This document shows, in pieces, positions 32,468-40,765 of a DNA stretch of 64,000 bases. How positions within the stretch are numbered: the stretch's first letter is position 1; every line of letters starts with the position of its first letter. Where the stretch lies: positions 37,516-101,515 of the forward strand of contig NZ_SIHX01000012.1 in the NCBI RefSeq assembly GCF_004320525.1, given 5' to 3'. The stretch comes from Arthrobacter sp. S39. GTDB lineage: Bacteria > Actinomycetota > Actinomycetes > Actinomycetales > Micrococcaceae. Below the pieces are notes generated by a model, which made no database searches, was not told the DNA's origin, and saw nothing but the letters and a program-made list of their open reading frames with translations. The position numbers and the translations under genes were made by a program.

Positions 32468-33412
32468 GTGGCCAATCCAACCCTGAGCTCCACGGTGACG
32501 CCGGGGACGCCCGGCACGGGCGCCGTGCGGAGCAAATCCCAGATGAAGCGGCACAACCGCTACGTCATCGCCCCGCTGGTCCTCATCGGCGTCAACGTGG
32601 TGCTCTTCCTGGTGTTCTTCGTCTGGCCCGGAGCGCTCGGACTGATCTACTCCTTCACGGACTACCGTGGTGTGGGCAAGCTGAACTTCATCGGCCTGGC
32701 CAACTTCCAGAAGCTTTTCGCGGACAGCACGTTTTATGCCGCCCTGAGCCGGACCTTCCTCTATACGGTGTTCTCGGTGCCGCTGGTCTACATCTCCTCG
32801 CTGGGCATTGCCGCGCTGCTGGTCAGCAAGGCCACCAGGGGGCGGACCGCCGCGAAGGTGATCATCTTCCTTCCCTGGCTGATCTCCCCGATCGTGGTGG
32901 GTGTCATCTGGAAGTGGATGTTCGGCCAGGACTTCGGTTTTGTGAACTTCGTGATCTCCACGCTGGGCGGCAGCCCGGTGCCGTGGTCCAGCAACGGAAA
33001 CCTGGCGCTGATGGTGGTCATCTTCGCCTCGGCCTGGGGCGGTACCGCGTTCAACATGCTGCTGTTCATCGCGGCGCTGAAGAACATCCCTGAGGCGCTG
33101 CTGGAGGCGGCCGAGCTGGACGGCGCCAACGCGTGGCAGCGGTTCCGGCACGTCACGCTGCCGGGCATCGCGCCGACGTCGTTCATGGTCATCCTGCTGT
33201 CCACCATCCATGCCATGAAGGAGTTCGCCATGATCCAGGCGCTGACCAACGGCGGCCCCGGCACGGAGAACACCCTGATCGTCCAGTACATCTACAAGAC
33301 CGGCTTTGAGCAGTCCAAGGTGGGCTACGCGAGTGCCGCGTCGATGGTGCTGATGGTGGTCCTGCTGGCCATCGCGCTCATCCAGCTGCGCTTCAACAAG
33401 AAGAAGGGCTGA
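32468..33412 (+). CDS. sugar ABC transporter permease, MalF/UgpA type
   Basis: A 314-residue inner-membrane permease with six predicted helices. The cytoplasmic EAA loop is EALLEAAELDGANAWQRFRH, which docks the ATPase. The first helix is LVLIGVNVVLFLVFFVW. The GTG start lies 4 bp after the binding-protein gene, and the next permease starts 3 bp after the stop. Together they form one importer. Confidence 0.92.
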   Translation: MANPTLSSTVTPGTPGTGAVRSKSQMKRHNRYVIAPLVLIGVNVVLFLVFFVWPGALGLIYSFTDYRGVGKLNFIGLANFQKLFADSTFYAALSRTFLYTVFSVPLVYISSLGIAALLVSKATRGRTAAKVIIFLPWLISPIVVGVIWKWMFGQDFGFVNFVISTLGGSPVPWSSNGNLALMVVIFASAWGGTAFNMLLFIAALKNIPEALLEAAELDGANAWQRFRHVTLPGIAPTSFMVILLSTIHAMKEFAMIQALTNGGPGTENTLIVQYIYKTGFEQSKVGYASAASMVLMVVLLAIALIQLRFNKKKG

Positions 33413-33415
33413 CCC

Positions 33416-34333
33416 ATGGCAACCGCTGCCAACCTGCCTCCCGCCGTCGCGGAAGAGTCCGCCCTCGGCGCCGAGAAGGCCGCCGCCGGCACCGCCAAAC
33501 GCAACAACAGGGAAGGCCGGACCAAACTGTCCGCGCCCCTGACCGGTGTGCTGTGGCTGATCGTGGCCATCTACGCGCTGCCGCTGCTGTGGTTCGTGCT
33601 CAGCTCGTTCAAGCCGGGCAGCGAGCTGTTCAGCTATCCGCTGTCCATGATTCCACGGGAATGGACTTTCCAGGGCTTCGTGGACGCGTGGGAGCGGGTG
33701 GACTTTGCCCGGTACTTCCTGAACACCGCCACGGTGGCGCTCGTGACCACCGTGCTCACCGTGTTCTTCAGTGCCTGCACCGGCTACGCGCTGGCCAAGT
33801 ACAACAACAAGGGCACCCGGCTGTTCTTTGTCTGCATCCTGGCCACCACCATGCTGCCCACCGAGGTGATCCTGAACCCGACGTTCTCGGTGATCCGCGA
33901 CCTCGGCCTGTACAACTCGCTTGCTGGCATCATCGTGCCCTCGGTGCTGACGGCAACGGGTGTGTTTATGTTCCGCCAGTTCTTCCTGACAGTTCCGGAT
34001 GACCTGCTGCATTCGGCCCGGATCGACGGTGCCAGCGAGCTGGCCATCTTCTTCCGGATCATGCTGCCGCTGTCCAAACCGATCCTGTTCACGCTGGCCA
34101 TCTTCTCCTTCCAGTGGCGCTGGAACGACTACATCTGGCCGCTGATCGTGCTCAACGACCCCAAGTGGTACACCCTCCAGGTGGCACTGCGCAGCATCGT
34201 GGGTGCGGAGAACATCGACTGGCCGGTGCTGCTGGGCGCCTCGGTGATCTCCATCCTGCCGCTGGTGCTGGTGTTCGCCGTGTTCCAGAAGTACGTGCTC
34301 AACGCCGACGTTTCGGCCGGCCTGAAGGACTAA
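33416..34333 (+). CDS. sugar ABC transporter permease, MalG/UgpE type
   Basis: A 305-residue permease with six helices after a 40-residue Ala-rich cytosolic tail. Its EAA-type loop is LLHSARIDGASELAIFFRIM, followed by the typical MalG C-terminus with VLNADVSAGLKD. It is the second half of the membrane channel encoded with the gene before it. The stop TAA is followed 3 bp later by the lyase-like gene. Confidence 0.92.
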   Translation: MATAANLPPAVAEESALGAEKAAAGTAKRNNREGRTKLSAPLTGVLWLIVAIYALPLLWFVLSSFKPGSELFSYPLSMIPREWTFQGFVDAWERVDFARYFLNTATVALVTTVLTVFFSACTGYALAKYNNKGTRLFFVCILATTMLPTEVILNPTFSVIRDLGLYNSLAGIIVPSVLTATGVFMFRQFFLTVPDDLLHSARIDGASELAIFFRIMLPLSKPILFTLAIFSFQWRWNDYIWPLIVLNDPKWYTLQVALRSIVGAENIDWPVLLGASVISILPLVLVFAVFQKYVLNADVSAGLKD

Positions 34334-34336
34334 AGA

Positions 34337-36172
34337 GTGATCGTTGTGAAGGACGGGATTGTGAACCAGCCGCAGGCAGTGGCCACCGACGCCGGTTTCC
34401 TTGGCGGGCTGGTGCAGGCCGCGGACGCCTACGTGGACGCGCTGCTGACGGCGGATGACGGCGGCGTGGCGGCCCTTCCGCACCGCGCCGCCATGAGCAG
34501 GCTGCTGGCCCTGGCCACGGTGTACACGGAACCGGCGTCCGCGCACCGCGGCGCCCCGGAGCTTCCCGCGGCCATGGCCGCCTGCGTGGCGCGGCTGGAG
34601 CACCTGCAGGGGCCCACCGGCCTGTTCGACGGCACCAACCTGAGCTCTCCGCCGGACTCGGCCTTCACCATCAACGACGCCTGCATGGCGCTGGAGATCA
34701 TCGGCGCGGCCGGGGACGGCGGGGTTGACGACGGCGGGGCGGACGGCGGCCTGGCAGACGTACGACGGCGGCTGCGCGCCGTCGTCGGACGCATCACTGA
34801 CGCGCTGGTCACCGGGGGAGTGCACACCCCCAACCACCGCTGGGAGCTGTGCGCCGCACTCGCACGGATCCGTGCGCTCCAGGAGCGCGAGGGCAGGCCC
34901 CGGCCGGAGATTTCGGAGCGCATCGGGCAGTGGCTGGCCGAGGGGATCGACCAGCTGCCGGACGGCATGTATTCCGAGCGGAGCCCGCTGTACGCCACAG
35001 CGGTCACCAACCCGTCACTGCTGGCCATCGCCGACTACGCCGGCCGGCCGGAGCTGCTGGAACATGTCCGGGGAAACCTGGCCGCGTTCCTGCCGTGGTT
35101 CAACGCGGACGGCAGCACCGAGTCACTGTTCTCGCGCCGCCAGGACCAGTGGTTCACGTTCAACGGCGAGGCCTTCCAGCTGCTGTACCGCCGGCTGGCC
35201 AACCAGGACGGCCGTGCGGATTTTGCCGCCGCGGCTGCCTGGCTGCAGCAGTTCCCGCTGCTGGAACCGGCCAAGGCGCTGGCCAGGACACGCCTTGATC
35301 CGTGGCTGGGGCTCGAGCTGCCTGCTGCGCCCGACGGCGGCCTGCCGCCCGTCATGGCACCGGCCCGCGCCGCCCTTGCCAGCTCCGGGATCCACCGGTT
35401 CCGCTCGGCCGGAAACGTGGTGACCGTGTACGGCGGCTGCGACGAACTGGTGCCGGGCGTGGTGTCAGGGCTTTCGAGCAACCCCACCTTCCTTCGCCTT
35501 GCCCACGGCGGTGCGGTCCTGACCGACGTTCGGCTCTCGCGCAGCTTCTTTGACCTGGGCCCGTTCCGGAGCCAATCGGTCAGCGTCGGTTCCGATCCCG
35601 GTGCCGGTGCCGGTACCGTCCGCCTGAGCGAGGAACAGCAGGCGAACTTTTACCTGCCCCTGCCGGCGGATAAGCACCGGGAGGACGGCGTCTACACTTT
35701 GGGCCATGAGGGCCGCTTCAGCGCCAGCATGGACTTCGGCCACCGGCCCACGGTGGAGCACCGGCTGGCCACGGCCATCACCGTGCACCCGGCCGCCGGC
35801 GCCGGGGGCGATGCCGTGGAGCTGGAGCTGGACTTCGACGGCGCCGACACCTCGTTCGCGCTCGAGCTGACCTTCCGTCCCGGTGGCGGGCTGACCGGGG
35901 TGGCGGGTCCCGCCGTCGTACCTTCCGGTGCTGCCGGTGGAGGGGCGTTCCAGCTGACGGCCGGGACGGGAAGCTACCGGGTGGGGGACGACGTCATCGA
36001 GTTCGGTCCGGGCATCGCCGCGGACCCGGACAACCCGCCGGTGTACAACCCGGGCGAGGCCTACCGCTACCTTGCCGGGACCAACGCGACGGACGGCGTC
36101 AGGGTCTACATCACGGGCCGGACCCGCGGCACCCACCGTTTCACGTTGCGCGGGCGGAGCCTGCCGTCCTAG
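34337..36172 (+). CDS. probable polysaccharide-lyase-like protein linked to a sugar importer
   Basis: A 611-residue protein. Residues 1 to about 330 look alpha-helical, as in an (alpha/alpha) toroid, and contain HTPNHRWELCAALARI and MYSERSPLYATAVTNPSLL. An Asn-His pair followed by a Tyr in such positions recalls heparinase II/III-type and related lyases. The rest (about 340-611) is beta-rich, like the C-terminal sandwich of those enzymes, ending in GTHRFTLRGRSLPS. There is no signal peptide, so a cytosolic enzyme acting on imported oligosaccharides is likely. It is the fourth gene of the importer operon (3-bp gap). No characterised family was recognised with certainty; glycoside hydrolases with a similar toroid are the alternative. 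Confidence 0.5.
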   Translation: MIVVKDGIVNQPQAVATDAGFLGGLVQAADAYVDALLTADDGGVAALPHRAAMSRLLALATVYTEPASAHRGAPELPAAMAACVARLEHLQGPTGLFDGTNLSSPPDSAFTINDACMALEIIGAAGDGGVDDGGADGGLADVRRRLRAVVGRITDALVTGGVHTPNHRWELCAALARIRALQEREGRPRPEISERIGQWLAEGIDQLPDGMYSERSPLYATAVTNPSLLAIADYAGRPELLEHVRGNLAAFLPWFNADGSTESLFSRRQDQWFTFNGEAFQLLYRRLANQDGRADFAAAAAWLQQFPLLEPAKALARTRLDPWLGLELPAAPDGGLPPVMAPARAALASSGIHRFRSAGNVVTVYGGCDELVPGVVSGLSSNPTFLRLAHGGAVLTDVRLSRSFFDLGPFRSQSVSVGSDPGAGAGTVRLSEEQQANFYLPLPADKHREDGVYTLGHEGRFSASMDFGHRPTVEHRLATAITVHPAAGAGGDAVELELDFDGADTSFALELTFRPGGGLTGVAGPAVVPSGAAGGGAFQLTAGTGSYRVGDDVIEFGPGIAADPDNPPVYNPGEAYRYLAGTNATDGVRVYITGRTRGTHRFTLRGRSLPS

Positions 36173-36178
36173 CCAAAG

Positions 36179-36241
36179 CAACGCGGGGTCACTTTTGGCC
36201 CCTAAACACCCCATTTATGGGCGTTATCTGACCCCGCGTTG
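36179..36241. repeat. family C intergenic inverted repeat, copy 2
   Basis: Perfect 13-bp arms CAACGCGGGGTCA (36179-36191) and TGACCCCGCGTTG (36229-36241) with a less symmetrical centre. It fills the gap between two convergent genes, 6 bp after one stop and 5 bp before the other, and may act as a terminator in both directions. Copy 1 is at 30945-31007. Confidence 0.9.
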
Positions 36242-36246
36242 GTTGT

Positions 36247-37008
36247 TCAGGCCTGGACCTGCTGGAGCTGCTCGAACAGCTCCGGCGGGATGGCGTAGAT
36301 AAACACCACCGCCAGGAGGTTCTTGGCGGCGTGCACAAAGTAGGAGAACATCAGGTTCTTCCCGGTCCACACGTACACAAACACCAGCGTGGCGCCCATG
36401 GCCAGATAGGGGAGCAGGGCCGTGAGCGTAATGGCCTCCTGGCCCGCTATGTGGATGCTGGCGAACAGGATCACGGACAACGCGCAGCACACCCAGATGT
36501 TGAGGCGGCGGCTGAGCTTGCCGATCAGCAGGTGCCGGAAGATGTACTCCTCCACAAACGGGCCGATCACCACAAGCACCGGAATCATCAGCCAGGCCGG
36601 GACCTGCTGCATCAGCGCCTGCAGTCCCGCCTGGTTCGCCGAGGTCCGGACGTCGCCGCCGGCCGCCACCACGAGGGCGGTGAGGATCATCATGGCCACC
36701 ACCGCCGCGGGCACCATCATCAGCGTGAACCACGGACGGGTGGCCAGGACGCGGAGGTCACGGGCCACCACCCGCCTCGCCGCGAACAGGGCCAAGGTGC
36801 CCACGCTCCCGTAGAAAACCAGGTTGATCCCGTACGACGCCACGGCAGGGCTGGGGGCCAGTTGCCGCAGGAACGGCAGGAGCAGCTCCCCGGCCAGGGC
36901 GAAGAACGCCGCCACCGCCACATAAAGGCCCACGGTGCCAAAATCGAGGCCGGTGAACCGGTACAGCCCAGGCTGCGGTGCTGGTGGTCGCCGGTGTGTC
37001 GTGGTCAT
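36247..37008 (-). CDS. CPBP family intramembrane metalloprotease
   Basis: A 253-residue multi-pass protein of the CAAX protease/bacteriocin-processing (Abi) family. Motif 1 is FVEEYIFRHLLIG (EExxxR), motif 2 is FASIHIAG and motif 3 is YFVHAAKNLLAV (HxxxN). About eight membrane helices are expected. Some relatives process peptide pheromones or confer bacteriocin immunity; the substrate here is unknown. It is a single gene between two convergent or unrelated units. Confidence 0.9.
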   Translation of the reverse strand: MTTTHRRPPAPQPGLYRFTGLDFGTVGLYVAVAAFFALAGELLLPFLRQLAPSPAVASYGINLVFYGSVGTLALFAARRVVARDLRVLATRPWFTLMMVPAAVVAMMILTALVVAAGGDVRTSANQAGLQALMQQVPAWLMIPVLVVIGPFVEEYIFRHLLIGKLSRRLNIWVCCALSVILFASIHIAGQEAITLTALLPYLAMGATLVFVYVWTGKNLMFSYFVHAAKNLLAVVFIYAIPPELFEQLQQVQA

Positions 37009-37117
37009 ACGTTCAGCCTAGCTCCCTACTTCCCACCTGTTGATCTAACGTTCTTGGTTGCCTGGACGCCGGCCCGGTCTCACGACTCATGACGCCGGGT
37101 TCAACTCGCGGAGCGGC

Positions 37118-37744
37118 TCATGCACCGACTCCCGGGGCTTCCTGGGATGCCGGTATGCCTGCGATCATTCCCGCCCACAAAAGGTCGGTTGTCGCGATGG
37201 TCAGGACGTCGATGGCTGTTCCTTCCAGGAGGTTGCCCGCGGCCAGTACAGCGGCTCCGTGAAGGCTCACGAAGCAGACGAGCGCGAGCATCTCGCAGTC
37301 GCCTGAGGCCAACTCCCCGGCGTCCTGTGCTTCAGCGATGAGTGCCCTGGCAACGCGCATGCCGTCTTCGCCGATGCTGCGCAGTTCATCGCTGGCATCG
37401 GGGTGGTGCTTGGTGGAGTGCATCACGGCCAACAGGACCGGGTGGGAGACGGCAAAGTCCACATAGGCGCCGGCGATCCGGACAAAGCGTGACCGCTGAT
37501 CTCCGGCAGCTTCAGACGCTCCGATGATGCGTGCGTTCATGGCGCGGAAGCCGTCAAGGGCGAGGGCGTCCAGAAGGGCCTGCTTGTCACGGAAATGCTT
37601 TCCGGGCGCAGCGTGGCTGACGCCCAGGTCACGCGCGAGCTGCCGTAGGGAAAGCCCTTCGACTCCTGCTTCTTCGATGGATTCCGTTGCACGGGCGAGC
37701 AGCGCCTCGCGGAGCTTGCCGTGATGGTAGGACTGATCGGTCAT
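37118..37744 (-). CDS. TetR family transcriptional regulator
   Basis: A 208-residue repressor. The N-terminal HTH is LSLRQLARDLGVSHAAPGKHF within the first 50 residues, in typical TetR spacing. The ligand domain (about 60-208) contains a conserved YVDFAVSHPVLLAVMH stretch, as in the TetR_C_33/WHG-like group. It is divergent from the SDR gene, and the gap between them carries three copies of a likely operator (37762-37816), so it probably represses both itself and the SDR gene. Confidence 0.9.
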   Translation of the reverse strand: MTDQSYHHGKLREALLARATESIEEAGVEGLSLRQLARDLGVSHAAPGKHFRDKQALLDALALDGFRAMNARIIGASEAAGDQRSRFVRIAGAYVDFAVSHPVLLAVMHSTKHHPDASDELRSIGEDGMRVARALIAEAQDAGELASGDCEMLALVCFVSLHGAAVLAAGNLLEGTAIDVLTIATTDLLWAGMIAGIPASQEAPGVGA

Positions 37745-37761
37745 GCCATCAGTATAACCAG

Positions 37762-37816
37762 AATGTAGTCATTGACAACAATGTAGCCAATGCCTACTAT
37801 GTTGGCATTGGCTACA
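37762..37816. promoter_or_regulatory. TetR operator sites between regulator and SDR gene
   Basis: TGTAGCCAATGCC at 37782-37794 and GGCATTGGCTACA at 37804-37816 form a perfect 13-bp inverted repeat with a 9-bp centre. A third, direct copy AATGTAGTCATTG lies at 37762-37774, exactly 18 bp before AATGTAGCCAATG (37780-37792). The layout suits cooperative binding of TetR dimers over both divergent promoters. Confidence 0.75.
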
Positions 37817-37848
37817 TAAAGTAGCCGCAACACGGATCGGATTCGAAA

Positions 37849-38643
37849 ATGACCACAACCATGACCTACACCGGAACCACGGCACTCATCACTGGAGCGA
37901 GCTCCGGGCTCGGCGCCGAGTTTGCAACACGATTTGCAGCGCGCGGCGCAAACCTAGTGCTGGTCGCACGGCGGACAGACAGGCTTGAGGATCTCGCCCG
38001 GAAGCTGCGCGTCGCCCACGGCATTTCAGTGACTACGCTCTCGAAGGACTTGAGCCGTCCGGGAGCCGGTGCGGAAGTCCGCGACGAGCTCGCCGGCCGG
38101 GGCATCCGCATCGACACATTGATCAACAACGCGGGCTTCGCCACGAGCGGACCCCTGGCCGAGGAAGACCCGGCGGTCATCGCCTCGGAGATCTCCCTTA
38201 ACGTGGCCTCTCTTGTTGACACCACGCGGGCATTCCTCCCCGAGATGCTCGCCGCCGGGAAGGGCGCACTTGTCAACGTGGCCAGCACTGCGGCCTTTCA
38301 GCCGGTGCCAGGGATGGCGGTCTACGGAGCGACCAAGGCCTTCGTCCTGAGTTTCACCGAGGCGGTGGCACATGAAACGAAGGAATCCGGCCTTCGTGTG
38401 CTCGCGCTCTGCCCCGGGGCTACCCGGACCGAGTTCTTCGAGGTACTGGGGAGCCAGGCCGCCGCGGTGGGCCGGCTGCAGAGCGCCACCGAGGTCATCG
38501 ACACCGCCCTGCGCGCTCTCGACCGCCGTACCACACCCGTAAGCGTCGTCTCCGGCTGGGGAAACCGCGTGCTTGCCGGAATGGCCCAGCGCCTCCCGCG
38601 ACACATCTCCCTCGCCATCGCCGGCCGGGCCGTACGGGACTAG
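37849..38643 (+). CDS. short-chain dehydrogenase/reductase
   Basis: A 264-residue classical-type SDR. The cofactor motif is TGASSGLGAEF, with the Arg-rich ARRTDRL segment that favours NADP(H), then INNAGFATSG and the catalytic YGATK after Ser in NVASTAAF. It belongs to the group annotated as DltE/YqjQ-like oxidoreductases; the substrate is unknown. It is controlled by the divergent TetR gene judging by the operator between them. Confidence 0.9.
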   Translation: MTTTMTYTGTTALITGASSGLGAEFATRFAARGANLVLVARRTDRLEDLARKLRVAHGISVTTLSKDLSRPGAGAEVRDELAGRGIRIDTLINNAGFATSGPLAEEDPAVIASEISLNVASLVDTTRAFLPEMLAAGKGALVNVASTAAFQPVPGMAVYGATKAFVLSFTEAVAHETKESGLRVLALCPGATRTEFFEVLGSQAAAVGRLQSATEVIDTALRALDRRTTPVSVVSGWGNRVLAGMAQRLPRHISLAIAGRAVRD

Positions 38644-38719
38644 TGCTACAGTCGCATTTTCCTTCGCCCTGTTGGCCGCCACCGCCCCCATTCTTCTACA
38701 ACCCCTGGAGGATGCAGCA

Positions 38720-39577
38720 ATGAATCAGACTTCTGTTGTCCTGCGTTATGCCGCCTTTACCACGACCCCTGAAGGAGGAAATCCGGCGGGTGTCGTGTTG
38801 GACGCAACCCGCCTCGACGACGCACAGATGCAGGTCATCGCGGCCGATGTCGGATACGCGGAAACGGTATTTATCACCGAGGCAGCCGTTGACGGAGACT
38901 CACGACGAAACCGTGTGCGGTACTTCTCCCCGATTGCCGAGGTGCCGTTTTGCGGCCATGCCACAATCGCGTTGGCTGTCGCCCTGTCGAGGCTTCACGG
39001 TACTGGAACGTTCATGTTCGATACGGCGGTGGGGCCAGTCTCGATCGAATCTGCAGGCCGGGGAGCTGACCTCACGGCATCCTTCACAAGTGTGGAGCCT
39101 CGCGTCGCCGAGTTTCCAGCAGGCGTTCTCGACACTCTGCTCGGGTTGCTAGGCGTGGGTCGGGACGAATTGCACCCCGCCTATCCACCGCTGCTCGCCT
39201 TTGCCGGAAATTGGCATCCAATACTGGTCTTCGCTGATCGAAGGACCTTTGACTCATTCGTGTTCGACCCGGATCCCATGCGCACGCTAATGGACGCCCA
39301 GGGCTGGGCCGGTACCGTCACGACGCTCTGCGAGATCGGAGCGGGCGAGTTTGACTCGCGCAATCTCTTCCCGGTAGGCGCCATCACTGAAGATCCGGCG
39401 ACCGGTTCGGCTGCCGCCGCTTTTGGCGGATACCTCCGCCTGCTTTCGCTTGTGGAACCACCCAGCCGGGTGGTGGTGCTCCAGGGGAGCCATGTTGGCC
39501 GCCCGAGCAGACTCACTGTTGAGGTTCCTCCGTTCGGCGGGATTCTCGTGCGCGGGGAAGCCGTCGAGATCGCTTGA
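38720..39577 (+). CDS. PhzF family isomerase/epimerase-like protein
   Basis: A 285-residue PhzF-fold protein (diaminopimelate-epimerase-like). Conserved segments are PEGGNPAGVVLD, YAETVFI (the general acid/base Glu), VPFCGHATIA and ITEDPATGSAAAAF. Despite the name, most members are not in phenazine pathways and none of the phenazine genes is present here. GGAGGA 7 bases before ATG 38720 fixes the start; the upstream open frame overlaps the SDR gene and is not used. A strong terminator follows 24 bp after the stop. Its codon usage is slightly less GC-biased than the neighbours, as in the SDR gene. Confidence 0.9.
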   Translation: MNQTSVVLRYAAFTTTPEGGNPAGVVLDATRLDDAQMQVIAADVGYAETVFITEAAVDGDSRRNRVRYFSPIAEVPFCGHATIALAVALSRLHGTGTFMFDTAVGPVSIESAGRGADLTASFTSVEPRVAEFPAGVLDTLLGLLGVGRDELHPAYPPLLAFAGNWHPILVFADRRTFDSFVFDPDPMRTLMDAQGWAGTVTTLCEIGAGEFDSRNLFPVGAITEDPATGSAAAAFGGYLRLLSLVEPPSRVVVLQGSHVGRPSRLTVEVPPFGGILVRGEAVEIA

Positions 39578-39601
39578 GTAGTGTGAGACTTCTTTGGACC
39601 T

Positions 39602-39629
39602 GAAAGGCCCGGCCAATGCCGGGCCTTTC
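39602..39629 (+). terminator. terminator after the PhzF gene
   Basis: GAAAGGCCCGGC at 39602-39613 pairs perfectly with GCCGGGCCTTTC at 39618-39629 around a CAAT loop (12-bp stem), with GGCCTTTTGCG downstream. Confidence 0.85.
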
Positions 39630-39744
39630 GGCCTTTTGCGACCGGACCATGGCTGGACTGACCGGAGTGGAGGCTCGCTCGAGCCCAACGGCTAACAGTC
39701 ACGCAACGAGGGGGAGGGGTCGGAAACGTGCGCCGGGCGTCACA

Positions 39745-39774
39745 TTGCGGGGCCGGTTCGGCGTCCCGTAGAAT
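39745..39774 (+). promoter_or_regulatory. promoter of the metal importer, leaderless start
   Basis: TTGCGG at 39745-39750, an 18-bp spacer and TAGAAT at 39769-39774. The ATG chosen for the binding protein (39782) begins 7 bases after the -10 box, so the mRNA is probably leaderless. The architecture closely repeats that of the DAHP synthase leader. Confidence 0.6.
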
Positions 39775-39781
39775 GTTCGGC

Positions 39782-40765
39782 ATGCCTAACTTTCCGTTTC
39801 GGCGCGCCAAAGTAGCCGCCCGAACATTCGCCCGGACATCGGCGGCGTTCCGCGCTGCCGGCGCTTCCGCCGTCGTCCTCCTATCCCTGACTCTTGCTGC
39901 CTGCGGCAGCGGCTCGGGCGGTGGTGCCGCCGGCGGCGGCGACAAGCCCGTGGTCCTGACCACCTTCACCGTGCTGGCCGACGTCGCCCGGAACGTTGCC
40001 GGGGACAAGCTCACCGTCGAGTCCATCACCAAGGCAGGCGCCGAGATCCACGGCTACGAACCCACGCCTGGCGACATCCGGAAGGCCTCCAAAGCCGACC
40101 TCATCCTGGATAACGGCCTGAACCTCGAAGCCTGGTTCGCCCAGTTCGTGGAGGGCCTGGACGTGCCCCACGCGGTGGTGAGCGACGGCGTGGAGGTGAT
40201 GTCCATCAGCGAGGACTCCTACCAGGGCAAGCCGAACCCGCACGCCTGGATGTCGCCCGTGAACGTGCAGATCTACGTGGACAACATGGTGAAGGCCTTC
40301 AGCGAGCTTGACCCGGACAACGCCGCGGCCTTCAAGGCCAACGGCGACGCCTACAAAGCCGAACTGCAGGCTGTGCAGGACGAGTTGAAGACCAGCCTCG
40401 CCGGCCTCCCGGAGAACCAGCGCGCGCTGGTGACCTGCGAAGGCGCCTTCTCCTACCTGGCCCGCGACGCCGGGCTCAAGGAGGTCTACATCTGGGCGGT
40501 CAACGCCGAGCAGCAGGCCACCCCGCAGCAGATCACCCGGGCCATCGAGTACGTCAAAGCCAACCAGGTCCCTGCCGTGTTCTGTGAATCCACGGTATCG
40601 GATGCCCCCATGCAGCAGGTGGTCGGCGCCACGGGAGCCAAGTTCGGCGGCGTCCTGTACGTGGACTCACTGTCCGAAGCAGACGGCCCGGTGCCCACCT
40701 ACCTGGACCTGATCAGGCACGACGCCGACCTCATCACCAAGGCGCTGGCCGGGGCCAAGCCATGA
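39782..40765 (+). CDS. Mn/Zn ABC transporter substrate-binding lipoprotein
   Basis: A 327-residue cluster A-I metal-binding lipoprotein (TroA/PsaA/ZnuA type). A long basic N-terminus is followed by a lipobox (LTLAAC). Likely metal ligands are His in AGAEIHGYEP, His in KPNPHAWMSP, Glu in VTCEGAFSYL and Asp in YVDSLSEADGP. The His-His-Glu-Asp set and the absence of a His-rich loop point to manganese more than zinc. The start is the ATG 7 bases after TAGAAT; ATG 39773 overlaps the -10 box. Its TGA overlaps the ATPase gene by 4 bp (ATGA). Confidence 0.9.
   Translation: MPNFPFRRAKVAARTFARTSAAFRAAGASAVVLLSLTLAACGSGSGGGAAGGGDKPVVLTTFTVLADVARNVAGDKLTVESITKAGAEIHGYEPTPGDIRKASKADLILDNGLNLEAWFAQFVEGLDVPHAVVSDGVEVMSISEDSYQGKPNPHAWMSPVNVQIYVDNMVKAFSELDPDNAAAFKANGDAYKAELQAVQDELKTSLAGLPENQRALVTCEGAFSYLARDAGLKEVYIWAVNAEQQATPQQITRAIEYVKANQVPAVFCESTVSDAPMQQVVGATGAKFGGVLYVDSLSEADGPVPTYLDLIRHDADLITKALAGAKP

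Noticed and set aside
32390..34837. 815-residue open frame on the minus strand
   Set aside because: It runs antisense to two clear ABC permeases and has the His/Gln/Gly/Arg-rich composition of a high-GC shadow frame.
38573..38719. Upstream extension of the PhzF gene
   Set aside because: It overlaps the SDR gene, and a textbook GGAGGA site fixes the start at 38720.
38720..39577. Phenazine biosynthesis gene
   Set aside because: PhzF-fold proteins are widespread and no other phenazine gene is in the window.
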